This document shows, piece by piece, positions 31,046-40,736 of a stretch of 64,000 nucleotides of DNA (the stretch's first letter is position 1; each line of letters opens with the position of its first letter). The position numbers were made by a program, and so were the translations under genes. The stretch lies in NCBI GenBank assembly GCA_014281115.1, contig JACONQ010000005.1, forward strand, positions 124,001-188,000, written 5' to 3'. The stretch comes from Laburnicola sp. R22_1. Lineage: Eukaryota; Ascomycota; Dothideomycetes; Pleosporales; Didymosphaeriaceae. A model generated the notes under the pieces. That model did not search any database. It had not been told where the DNA came from and saw only the letters and a list, made by a program, of their open reading frames with translations.

Positions 31046-33694
31046 ATGGCCCTCCCCCTCCCCCCAAACTCGCACCTCCAAGCCATCCTCCTCGTCACCA
31101 AATCGCGCTCTCTCGGCCCCCGCCTCGTCTTCCACTATCCCCCGCTCTCGCCCTCGGCCGCCGCCCTCGTCGCGACCCAAGCACCTGCATGGTTCGGTAA
31201 GGACACGTCGACGGGCAGCGTCGACTCGCACAGCTCGAGCAGCGACTGGGACAGCGGTACTGAGGCTGAAGGCGGTGACGACGATATAGAGATCGGGAGC
31301 AGGACTAGTGGACGCGGATCAGGGCGGACGGGGGCGAGCCATCGCGATAGGGAGCGGTTGAGGCCGCCGGCGGGGGCGTGGGGAAGGCAGGAGAGCTTTG
31401 AGGACGATGCGGATGGGGAGGGCAGTGGGGATAGGAGTGAGGCGGAGAAGGATGGGTCGTTGAAGGGTGGGGATCGGGATTGGGACACGGTGCTGGGGTT
31501 CAAGGTGGATGCGCTGGAGAAGATCTTGTGTCCGACCAAGGCGTTTAACAAGAGGCGGTTTGAGCTCGGCGTGGAGAGCATGGTATTTGTGGGTGCGCCC
31601 ATGTTTGTGAGGGACGACGGGCTGTGGAAGAAGCGCAAAAAGAGGCGGAAACGGTCGATTGGGGGGAGGCTGCAGGAGGGCGATTTGCTGGCCAACCTCA
31701 GCATCCACGAGGATGCGTCGGATAAAAAGAAGAAGGTCAACAAAAAAGACGTGTTTGTTCTTCCACCGGGGTTCGAACCGGGCTATGGCCACGACTTGGA
31801 GTCTGCAGTGCCGTCGGCTGCGGCTTCGGATGTGGGCTCCGACGGCAAGAGCAATTCCACCTCGAATGACAACCCCGACATGACCATGTTCAATGTCGTC
31901 TTCGTGCTCAATCCGCCTGCCCTCGAGCATCAGATGCGCGTCAAAGACATGTACGACAACGTGACGAAGAAGTACGCCAAAGCGCTCAAGTACGAAGAAG
32001 CACGCTTCCAGTACGTGTGGAGAGAGTCCAAACGCATCATCGACATCAAGCAGCGTGCAAAAGAAAACCGCGAATCGCTCACGGCAACATGGAGGAAGAT
32101 TGTCAGCACATCGCCATTAGCAAAGTCTCTCGCCACCATGTTCGACGCCATCTCCAACGACAAAATCGCCCACATCCACTTTGACGCCAGCTTCAACACA
32201 TCGTTCCAGATCCCGCAGGCAGACTCAACGCCCTACCTACCCAACGCCATGGAGCCGCAAATGCCCGGCCTCTGGCTCACCACGTCCAACGTAGTCGTCG
32301 ACTCGGAAAACAACACCCCCATGACGCAGCACGCGGCCCTGCTTCTCCTCCAAGACCCCGAAGTCATACTCAAAGACCTACAAGGCGACAAGGCCAACGC
32401 GGCCGCGCTCTCCTTCTACATCCGCGCCATCGTCCCTACGAAATCACTACTCAAAATCTCCCTCAAGCACAACATCCTCGCCCAGGACATGGAATACATA
32501 GCAAGCCACCTCGTATACTGGCGACGCGCGCGCCTCATCGCGCCCTTGCACCCGCGCGATACCTACATCGTGTCCCCCAACGCCGACATGTCGAACCTGC
32601 AAGCCGCCATCGCAGCGTACGCGCAACGCTTCCCGACGCTGCCCTCGCTGCCCAAGATGCTCAGCCTGCTCTCGGCCAAACCCAAAGAATACCGGTCGTT
32701 TATCCCGACGGCGGAGCACCGCGACGCGTACATGGAGATCCTGGCGTGGCTTATGCGCGGTGGGTGGGTCACGCAGCTGCGCACTTTTGCGTGGGTGCGC
32801 GTCACGCCGGAGATCAAAGCGAAAGTCGCGGCCGACATGGCGCGCGAAGAGGAGGCGCGGTTGAGGAAGGAGAGAGACAGGGAGGGGCTGGATACCGAGT
32901 CGGTGGCGAATTCGCAGCACTCGCTGGATAAACGGGCGAGTTTCTTGTCGGCGGGGACAACGGGAGGAGGGTCGGGAATCGGTCAGCCCGGCACACCGCT
33001 GCGCGGAACAAGGCGAGACATCGAAGACGACGTCGAGTCGGAGACTGGCATGGTGCTCAGTCCGCGGATGATGGCTTCGACATCAACCACAGGGACAGCA
33101 ACGGCAACAGGCGACCGATGGCGAGGCAGTCCCGCCCGCGCAGCCAGCGACGCCGGAAGCGCAACGTCAGCTCGCACGACTATACCCTACACACCAGGGG
33201 GTCCTCCAGCATCCGCATCCGCATCCGCATCCGCATCCGCATCCGCATCCGCACACTCCAACGCCCGTCCTACCTCCCCACTACAACTCTCCCACCCACA
33301 CACCCACACCCATGCCCATCCCCACCGCCCCTCCCCCCTCCACCTAAACCCCTCGTCCTCATCATCCCCCTCCACCTCTCCACCCGCTTCCCCTCCCCTC
33401 CTTCCCGCCACACCCGAAACCCAAACCCAACAACACAGCACGTCCCTCATCCTCTCCCCGCAAAAAGCCAACGCCCTCGAAGCCCGCTGGCTCGAAGCCA
33501 TTGGCGCCTCGTTTGCGGACCCGGACCTGCGCGCGCATTGGAGCATGCTGCTCAAGTATTTGGATGGGCGGCATGCGCTCGAGGATGTGTGTCCTAGAGA
33601 GGGGTTGAAGAGGAAGAGGGTGTGGGGGTTGGTGCAGGGGGTGGAGAGAGAGGGAGCTGGAGGGGGAGGGGGGGGGGTGGTTGGTTGTTGTTAG
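31046..33694 (+). CDS. npr3: Nitrogen permease regulator 3 (GATOR1/SEACIT subunit)
   Basis: Single-exon, 882 residues. Npr3 joins Npr2 and Iml1 in the complex that inhibits TORC1 at the vacuole when amino acids are short. The N-terminus HLQAILLVTKSRSLGPRLVFHYPP is the conserved longin-like start. After an acidic low-complexity insert come VLGFKVDALEKILCPTKAFNKRRFELGVESMVFVGAP, NVVFVLNPPALEHQMRVKDMYDNV, and LKHNILAQDMEYIASHLVYWRRARLIAPLHPRDTYIVSP, all Npr3 landmarks, and the C-terminal winged-helix part (HRDAYMEILAWLMRGGWVTQLRTF). A hexanucleotide repeat encodes alternating Ala-Ser near residue 725. The end is Gly-rich (EGAGGGGGGVVGCC). The start is the first Met that keeps the longin domain. 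Confidence 0.95.
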   Translation: MALPLPPNSHLQAILLVTKSRSLGPRLVFHYPPLSPSAAALVATQAPAWFGKDTSTGSVDSHSSSSDWDSGTEAEGGDDDIEIGSRTSGRGSGRTGASHRDRERLRPPAGAWGRQESFEDDADGEGSGDRSEAEKDGSLKGGDRDWDTVLGFKVDALEKILCPTKAFNKRRFELGVESMVFVGAPMFVRDDGLWKKRKKRRKRSIGGRLQEGDLLANLSIHEDASDKKKKVNKKDVFVLPPGFEPGYGHDLESAVPSAAASDVGSDGKSNSTSNDNPDMTMFNVVFVLNPPALEHQMRVKDMYDNVTKKYAKALKYEEARFQYVWRESKRIIDIKQRAKENRESLTATWRKIVSTSPLAKSLATMFDAISNDKIAHIHFDASFNTSFQIPQADSTPYLPNAMEPQMPGLWLTTSNVVVDSENNTPMTQHAALLLLQDPEVILKDLQGDKANAAALSFYIRAIVPTKSLLKISLKHNILAQDMEYIASHLVYWRRARLIAPLHPRDTYIVSPNADMSNLQAAIAAYAQRFPTLPSLPKMLSLLSAKPKEYRSFIPTAEHRDAYMEILAWLMRGGWVTQLRTFAWVRVTPEIKAKVAADMAREEEARLRKERDREGLDTESVANSQHSLDKRASFLSAGTTGGGSGIGQPGTPLRGTRRDIEDDVESETGMVLSPRMMASTSTTGTATATGDRWRGSPARAASDAGSATSARTTIPYTPGGPPASASASASASASASAHSNARPTSPLQLSHPHTHTHAHPHRPSPLHLNPSSSSSPSTSPPASPPLLPATPETQTQQHSTSLILSPQKANALEARWLEAIGASFADPDLRAHWSMLLKYLDGRHALEDVCPREGLKRKRVWGLVQGVEREGAGGGGGGVVGCC
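33209..33250 (+). repeat. Coding hexanucleotide microsatellite (GCATCC)7 in npr3
   Basis: Seven perfect GCATCC units encode Ala-Ser repeats in the disordered region between the Npr3 core and its C-terminal helix. Unit changes keep the frame, so length variation would be tolerated. Confidence 0.9.
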
Positions 33695-34830
33695 GCATTG
33701 GTAGGTGAGGTGTGGGACGGGAAGGGAGGAAGTGGACAGATGGACAGATAGACAGACAGATAGAGAGGCGAGAAACGAACGGCGTGCTGCGGCTATCCTA
33801 CCTACATCCTATATATCCTGCCTACATCTTGTGTTTTGCGTCTAGTATCTTACGTCGTTTGCTATACTACTACGTTAGTTAACTCTATATTATACTATTA
33901 GACACTTTAGAGCGGTTCCTTACTTACTTACTCGGAGTACCCACTCACTAAAGGAACCAAGTACCAAGCGAGAAAGAAAGAAAGAAGTACAGAAGAAGGA
34001 GTACAGTGGGCTCGACTCTTGCCCGCGTACCTACACTACCTACCTACCTAGTTAGTTAGTACCTTGGGTTCGTGGACAGTATGCAGTCACATGTGCTATA
34101 CAGTACCTACCCGCTTCCTACTTCCTACTTCCAACGTTCCAACATTCCAACGTTCCAAGCTTCCACGCTTCCAAAGTCCTGCTTTTTTTCCTTCGAACGA
34201 GCTTAGTTAGTGGCATTGAAACGAAAAAGGAAAAACGTAAGAAGAAAAAAAAAAGAACAAGGAAAAGGAAAAAAAAATTAACATGACATAACATAACATA
34301 ACGCAAATGCAATACGTGACAGGAATCACGATAGAATACCTACATACCTACATACCATCACAGAAAGGAAAGGAAAGAAACGAAACAGCACAACTCCCAA
34401 GAGCCAAGGTCATGTTTACCAATGCAGACAGACAGACAGACAGACAAACAGACAAACAAACAAACAGGCCAATACTTCCTCGTCTTTCCGTACTCGTGTT
34501 AATTTCTCCGAGTTTGGATTGGAGGGAGGTAAGATGAGATGATGCCAATGACCAACGTCTCGCTCTCTCTCTCTCTCTCTTTCACTTTCACTTGAGTCAG
34601 TGTTCAGAGAAGCGAAACACAGACGGTCCATCTACTACTATACTCATACATCCATCCTTCCCATGCCTGTGCAAGTACCATACGCTTTGGCTCCAAATGT
34701 TCATGTCCCGCTCTAGCCATATCCATATCCCACCAACCCCATAAACGCCTCGCAATGCAATGCAATGCAATGCAAGCAAGCAAGCAAGCAAGCAAGCCAT
34801 CCATCCATCCATCCATCAACCATCCCCACC
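33695..34830. other. Convergent 3' flanks of npr3 and trl1, rich in simple repeats
   Basis: Contains several microsatellites: GACA/GACAGATA near 33730-33765, GACAGACA/AACA near 34424-34465, a (TC)n run near 34560-34580, and a compound GCAAT, then GCAA, then CATC array at about 34754-34816 that abuts the trl1 stop. No gene seen. Confidence 0.6.
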
Positions 34831-37341
34831 CTACATCCTCCCCAAAACCCCCCTCACACTCCCCTCCAGCACAACCCTCCCCTTAACACCCACCTCCCGA
34901 ATCCCCGTCTCCCCCCCAGACCCCGCATTCAACCACCGCTGCAACAACGCATTACTCTCCTTGGGCTTGACGTCCGGACTCGCCGTCCCCACCGTAACAT
35001 GCGCCACCGGATTGACACTCTCAAAGACGAGCTGCTCCGCCCCGACGGCACTACCGGCGCCGCTCGCGCCCTGCGTCTGCAGCGTCGCCGACCCATCCAC
35101 CCGCACGACGAAGCACATGATGCGCTCGTCCCAGACGACGCGCTCGAGCTGCACGCTGCACGTGCCGAGCTCGGGCTCCCAGTTGCCCTGGTTATTCTCG
35201 GACTGCGCTTGCTGGACAGAAGCGTGCAGCTGGGAGAGCTTGTCCCAGTAGGCCTGGTGGTCCGCCGCCGCCGCGCGATGCACGAGCGTGACGTGGAACT
35301 CGTTCTGCACGCGGCGCGTCTGCTGGAGATGGCGGAAGAAGCGGGCTGTCTGGGCGTCCTGGTCGCGGAACAGCGCGTCGAGGACCGAATTGATGCGATG
35401 CGTCGGAAGACGCACCGAGAAGTACTCCATGCGAGGCTGCTTCGCGGCCTTCGCCTGCTTGCCGTGGTTTTGCGCCGACTTCTGACCTTGGGCGCCCTGG
35501 CCGCGGCCACCACCGCCGCGAGAGAGATCCATCTTGAAGTCTGGCTGGTATTCGTTCATGGCCCAGTTGATGGCATCGTCCATTTCAGCGTGGCCGGGCA
35601 TCTCGCGGCCTTCGAACAGGCCGGGATACGTCTCGTACAGCTTGTTGATGACTACCTCGAGGTTCTCGCGCGAATCGACCACAGGGTCAAGGTGTATGAT
35701 GAGATCAAAGTTCTCGTCCGGTGGCTCTGAGGGGTCGACAGGTTGGAAGCGATGCATGAAACCCTCCATGATCTGGATAATCTCGTCCTGGCCCTTGGAG
35801 CCCGCCTGGATGGTCTGGTGATTGTCACCGCGGGCAAGCACGCGGCTACGTGTCGCCTTTCGGATGTCATCGTAGTTGGTGCGCTCGTGCACGTAATGGA
35901 GGGCCACAAAGCGAGCGTCGCGGGCGGTCTTGGAGACATCGGTGATGAGCTGGTCACGCTCGCGTTGCTGATGGTTGTTACGGTCTGCGATGACAACGGG
36001 CTTCGTGACAAGTAGAGAAGAAACCGTGTCGGCGAAGATCTGCGGGCGGCGTTGCTTCCCCTGGACGTTGTCGTTCTGGAAATGGCCCCACCCAAAGAGC
36101 TTCACCAGAGCCAAAGCTATCGTGGTCTTGCCGCAGCCAATAGTCGCAATAGGCACAAGGACAACGTTGTTCTTCACCTCCTTGGCCTCAGCGTCGCCAT
36201 TCTGGAGTTCCTGCCGGATGATCTCAGCGCCGGTCGTGCCTCGCGAGCGCAGGAAGTCATCGCGCAGTTTGATGATGCCGTGGTTCTGGTTGTATTCCTT
36301 TGCCAGGCCGGGGTGCTGGGCGAATTGCCTACGCGCGAACTCGAGGTACTCTTTTGTGATCTGCGTGTGTTTCTTATAGCGCGGAGGCTTGCCGCTGATG
36401 AGCTGCTTGGTGCACTCTCGCCACTGTCGGTACATCAGGTACGGCTCCTCGAATTTGTACTTGAAGAACCAGTCCTCCCACGGCGCGTCGACCGTCTCGC
36501 GTGCCTGGCAGCGAATAACGAATCCTTCCGTGTCGCGCCCCGCGTAGTTGCCCGTCTCAGCAACCTGGTCGAGAAACTTCTGTACGTTGTTGATGTCGTC
36601 TTCCATGACATACTGGACCTTCCTCATGCCCCACTCATCCGCGAACTTGTCGACCAGAGGGCCGGGGTAGGTAGCGAAATGTGGGACGTTGAGGTTGATG
36701 CCGTGGACGTACAGGCCAGCCTGCTCGGGGGCATATGCCAGGACATGCTCCTCGAAGTCGTCGTCGCAGAGCTCGGCCACCAACGTTGCGTTCATCTCGC
36801 GCAGCTTGCCCGCGAGGTCCTTCTTCGTCTTGCCGACCGTCGCAATGTGCTTTTCGACCCACCGCTCGCCGGCACAGGCGTGGCTGAGCTCGGCGTCGCC
36901 CCGCGCACCCGTAGAGTGCTTGCTGCACACCAGCAGCGTGCCGTCGTCCAGGCCCGAGATGAAGATGATGCAGCCGTTCTCCTTGACGCTGAGCTCGTAC
37001 GGCCCGCGCGTGTGCTGCTTGACGTTCTGCCACTCCGTCTTGCGCACCTCGCCGTGGTTGAAGAACTTGTCGTAGCCTCGCACCACAATCTCGTCCTTGC
37101 CGTCCCGTGTCTTGTAGGTGAACAGGCCGCGTGCGTAGGTCGGCAGATGCTCCTTCTTGTAGTCCCAGTCGTTCATCTTCCACGAGTCGACGGAGCGGCC
37201 ATTGGGAAGGTCGAATGTGTGCTTGCGGACCGAAAAGCCGCCTTTCGATTTCTTGCCCTTGTGTCCTTCGAGTGTCTGGATGAGCCGCCGGACCTCGTCG
37301 TGGTCCTGCGGCGCGTACGGGGCCGTGTCGCGGTGCGCCAT
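34831..37341 (-). CDS. trl1: tRNA ligase Trl1 (ligase-kinase-cyclic phosphodiesterase)
   Basis: Joins tRNA exons after intron cleavage and, in yeasts, ligates HAC1 mRNA in the unfolded protein response. Protein of 836 residues from MAHRDTAP. Domains in order: adenylyltransferase/ligase with KENG motif (Lys120), GINLNVPHF and EGFVIR; a polynucleotide kinase with P-loop ATIGCGKTT near residue 430 and VIADRNNHQQRER; and a C-terminal 2H phosphodiesterase with HVTLVH (about 690) and HVTVG (about 785). The frame is open for another 50 codons to 37491, but a good 138-nt intron (37416-37553) appears to remove that upstream Met, so the start at 37341 is preferred. If the intron is retained the product is 886 residues. 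Confidence 0.95.
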   Translation of the reverse strand: MAHRDTAPYAPQDHDEVRRLIQTLEGHKGKKSKGGFSVRKHTFDLPNGRSVDSWKMNDWDYKKEHLPTYARGLFTYKTRDGKDEIVVRGYDKFFNHGEVRKTEWQNVKQHTRGPYELSVKENGCIIFISGLDDGTLLVCSKHSTGARGDAELSHACAGERWVEKHIATVGKTKKDLAGKLREMNATLVAELCDDDFEEHVLAYAPEQAGLYVHGINLNVPHFATYPGPLVDKFADEWGMRKVQYVMEDDINNVQKFLDQVAETGNYAGRDTEGFVIRCQARETVDAPWEDWFFKYKFEEPYLMYRQWRECTKQLISGKPPRYKKHTQITKEYLEFARRQFAQHPGLAKEYNQNHGIIKLRDDFLRSRGTTGAEIIRQELQNGDAEAKEVKNNVVLVPIATIGCGKTTIALALVKLFGWGHFQNDNVQGKQRRPQIFADTVSSLLVTKPVVIADRNNHQQRERDQLITDVSKTARDARFVALHYVHERTNYDDIRKATRSRVLARGDNHQTIQAGSKGQDEIIQIMEGFMHRFQPVDPSEPPDENFDLIIHLDPVVDSRENLEVVINKLYETYPGLFEGREMPGHAEMDDAINWAMNEYQPDFKMDLSRGGGGRGQGAQGQKSAQNHGKQAKAAKQPRMEYFSVRLPTHRINSVLDALFRDQDAQTARFFRHLQQTRRVQNEFHVTLVHRAAAADHQAYWDKLSQLHASVQQAQSENNQGNWEPELGTCSVQLERVVWDERIMCFVVRVDGSATLQTQGASGAGSAVGAEQLVFESVNPVAHVTVGTASPDVKPKESNALLQRWLNAGSGGETGIREVGVKGRVVLEGSVRGVLGRM

Positions 37342-37415
37342 GATTGCCGTGGTGTGGAATTGGAGAATTCTACCAGGCGGCAGCTTGTTGGGGATTTTCT
37401 GTAGTGGCGTGCTAC

Positions 37416-37553
37416 CTGAAAGGTAGAGTGTAAGTCGGGAGCTGGCGGGGTGGTGCAGACATTTAAAGATGCGAGGCAAGCAAGCAGCCATGCAGGCGGC
37501 GACGAGGCAGAGCGAGTAAAGGAATGACGCAGAATCACAAGGGCGCTTCTTAC
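37416..37553 (-). other. Probable 5' UTR intron of trl1
   Basis: Minus-strand donor CAG|GTAAGA at 37553 and acceptor CTCTACCTTTCAG ending at 37416, 138 nt. It contains the upstream Met codon at 37491. Splicing leaves MAHRD (37341) as the first start; retention adds 50 residues with no Asp or Glu. Confidence 0.6.
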
Positions 37554-38180
37554 CTGTTCGAAAAAGAGAGAAAGGGCGGAGAGCGCGTGTCTGGATGCCC
37601 AGTCACAATGTCGTGTTCGTGTTTCGCGTTTTGAGCCGATGCGTCATTGCGGCGCATGCAGCCTGCGCCACTGGGGCGGGGCTGACACTTCACTGCCCGA
37701 ATATCAATGTTTATTCTTTCCCGCTACATTACAAACACCGCCCCATTCACCCAAATCTACTATAAAAACCGTATCACTCTTGTTCTATAAGATTTCGCTA
37801 CCTAAACACAAACCTTAAATAGCTACCAGCCCTTAATCGCACTCTATCTCCTCCATTAGTACTTACACAGATCTATAACTCACCTACTAATTCCTCAAGT
37901 ACCAATCTTTCCCCTAGAAGCCCCTGCCCACACACAAAACTACACCTTACTCTAGAATTACCACCAAAACCTTCCCGCCTCAAAAGCCAACCCTAGGTAA
38001 CAAAACGCATTTCCAATACCGTAGATAAACCAATCGGTATACCCCCGAAATATATTCAAGATACCGACCAGGATACAATGAATCACACAACCCCAAAAGA
38101 TAACATACACCAATCCCTCCCAATCAATCACGCCTCCTCCTTTTCTTACTCTCTCGCCCTCTCTCTGAAACCAAAGCCAC
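37554..38180. other. Spacer between trl1 and hmgA
   Basis: The left end is the trl1 promoter, the right end the AT-rich hmgA 3' flank. No coding signal. Confidence 0.5.
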
Positions 38181-40736
38181 TTACTTCCCCTTCTTCCCCT
38201 CCTCCTTCTCCTTAAGCGACCTCTCCACCTCCTCCCCATGCGTCGAAAAATTATCCACAAGATCATCCCTACCACGCAAACATTAGCTGGCATCCCCAAC
38301 ACCTAGAAAGACAGAAACAGAGACAAACTCACCACATGCCCGGCACATGCGCCCTCCTCCCCCCACTGCTCCACGCCCACTCCCCCACCAACAACATCCG
38401 ACTGCTCTCCATCATAAACGCGATCGCACCCTCTGATATCCGCCCCTCGGGCGGCGCTTCCACCGTCGCCGCTTTAAACTCCTCGTACGCGACGCCGTGC
38501 GGCACGAACCCGCATTCGAGTGATACGCCCCCGGGGAGGAACGAGTCGGACCGTCCCGGGTAGGCGCCGTAGATGAGGCCCATTAGTTCGGAGGCGGCGT
38601 TGCGGTGGTAGTAGGGGGGGCGGTACTGTGGGGCGTGAGGATTAGGGGGGTGGTGGAGGGATGGGGGAAACGGGAGGGAAACTTACAGTGTGAGAGGCGA
38701 CGTCCCACCTCGGACTGAAGATGAGGAAATCCGCCAGCGGCGCCGCGGGGTCGCGCGAGGGGGCCGTAAGAACGCAGAAAATGGAGGGGTCGATGTGGTC
38801 GACTAAATCATTCCCCCCCCCCCGTTAGCATCATCATCATCATCAACATCATCAACATCAACATCCCCAACCCAACTACCTCACATCCCTTCTCAATATT
38901 GCCCTCGGAAGAAAGAAAAAAACTCACCAGAAATACTCCCCACATTCACAAACTTGGTCAAATCATACTTATACGGCACATAATTCCCATGCCACGCCAC
39001 CACATCAAACGGCCCATGCCCCTGCTCGCTCTTGAAAAACTGGCCACCGAGCTTATACACAATCTCCCAGGGCGCCTTCTCGATGTCGTACTTGGCGACA
39101 GGGTGGAGGAAATCGCGGGCGTTGGCGAGCCCGTTGGCGCCTAGGGGACCTGTTTGGTGCAGCACGAGTGGTTAGCTTGGGGGCGGTGTGGGCAAGGGAA
39201 GATGGGGAGAGTGTGTACCTAGCTCAGGCAGTTGAAAGTTGGACCCCCAGATTTCAAGAATGTACCCGCGGGTCGGGCCCTCGACGCTTACTTTGAAGCG
39301 TTGGCCGCGCTGGACGACGCAGATCTCGCCGGGCTGCACGTACAGCATGCCGAACTCGGTTTGGATATCCTAAAAGACCCCCATATCATATCAGTAACCC
39401 GAACAACCAACAAAACACATCTCCACATTCTACCAGCCAGACTTGGCTAGCATGCTTTTCAAACAAAAACAAAAGCGTAGAAGGAAGGAAGGATTCAACA
39501 TACCAACGCCCCCTCCTGCGCCACAATCAAAAAGTCCCCATCGGAATTCACAAACGCCCTCCTCCCCATACTCTTATTGCACAAGAAACTATGCACGGCC
39601 AGCCCCTCGCGGAGCGTTGGATCGCCCGAGCCCGCAATCGTCTTGAGCCCGGCGACAAAGTCGACATCCCCGGCCGTAGGGATGTCAAACGGCGACCACG
39701 CGAGCTGCGTAGGCGAGACGTGCACGCGCGGATTGAGGGGGAGGAAACAGGATTCGGTGTCGGGGTTGGGGGGGAGATCGGTCTGTGGGGGGGAGGATGG
39801 TGTGTCAGCTTATGTCGTTGGGTTGGGTTGGGGTGTGGTCAGACGGGGAGGAGAGATGGGTGAAAGGAGTGCTTTGGGTGCTTCTTGGATGCTTTGTCGG
39901 GGAGCTCCGCCAGGCATCGCTTTTTCCCCCGACCGACGGTGTGGTAGTGGCATAGGAGGCACTGATGTCCCGATTGGGAAGCGCATGAGAGTACGCCACA
40001 CCAGTGTAGGCCGGGTTCCGCATGCCCATTGCTGACGGACGAGCATTTTTTCGTAAACGCACGGCTGGCTGCGTCTTTTCCACAACTCTGAACGCTGACA
40101 TGACAGTAATATCCCCCCCCCCCCCCCAAAAAAAAAAAAAGAGCCGACTTACAAATCCCTGATGCGCAACAGCCGGCCTCGCTCTATACAACCTAAAAGC
40201 CAATCAACCAAATCAGCCCCATTCTGTTCCTGCTCCACATCACACCACAACACCAAACGTCCCCAACAGACTTACCAAGCTTTCTTGTTCAAATGCCTAG
40301 GCGCAACAAACGCCGTAGCAGTCATCTGCTCCGCATACAGCCCGAATCTCACGTTCCGCGGCGAATTCTGGCCCTGCGGGATCGTGCCTGTTCACCGATG
40401 ATGGTTGCAGTCAGAAGAAGCGTGCATCTGGCGGCAGCATGAAAAAAAAAGAATAAAGTGCTACTACGTACCCGGCACGGCCTCGCTCTCAAAGAAGTTG
40501 TTGAAGCCCGCTTGGTACTGTGTTGATTGGCACGTGTCAGTCAGTGAGCGTAAACGTAAAAGTAAACGGTATCTTTTGCCTTGGGTTGACCGTTTGATGT
40601 GATGCTAAGGCTCACTCACCTCGTATGGATCATCCTTCCTGGTTCGGAACGACGGGATCGCTCCGTCCTTCTGCGTCTCGGCCCAGTGGAAGATGTTTTG
40701 GTATTCTTGGGGGTTTTCGAGGGGAGGCATGGTCAT
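38181..40736 (-). CDS. hmgA: Homogentisate 1,2-dioxygenase
   Basis: Opens the ring of homogentisate to maleylacetoacetate in phenylalanine/tyrosine breakdown. Ten exons: 40736-40620, 40517-40472, 40387-40276, 40192-40153, 39782-39504, 39369-39219, 39149-38928, 38802-38687, 38625-38333 and 38268-38181. They total 488 codons (487 residues), with GT-AG introns throughout. Landmarks: [52 protein letters not shown] and [20 protein letters not shown]. Iron ligands fit His368, Glu374 and His404, with the 6- and 30-residue spacing of the human enzyme. The intron between exons 4 and 5 is long (370 nt) and contains a C15-A13 run. The C-terminus is Lys/Glu-rich. The usual partner genes (fumarylacetoacetase, maleylacetoacetate isomerase) are not adjacent here. 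Confidence 0.96.
40113..40140. repeat. Homopolymer pair C15-A13 in an hmgA intron
   Basis: A run of 15 C followed by 13 A, on the minus strand 13 T then 15 G, inside the 370-nt fourth intron. Its length is likely to vary and may be misread by sequencing. Confidence 0.9.

Noticed and set aside
31768..31789. GGGTTCGAACC, resembling a tRNA T-loop/B box
   Set aside because: Falls inside the npr3 coding frame, with no acceptor stem, anticodon arm or A box around it.
34752..34816. Repeat block at the trl1 3' end, first considered as a satellite or CRISPR-like array
   Set aside because: It is a compound microsatellite of 4-5 bp units without spacers; CRISPR is not expected in fungi.
36052..37404. 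450-codon plus-strand frame
   Set aside because: Lies antisense to the tRNA ligase gene; its sequence is the mirror of conserved ligase codons and has no domain of its own.
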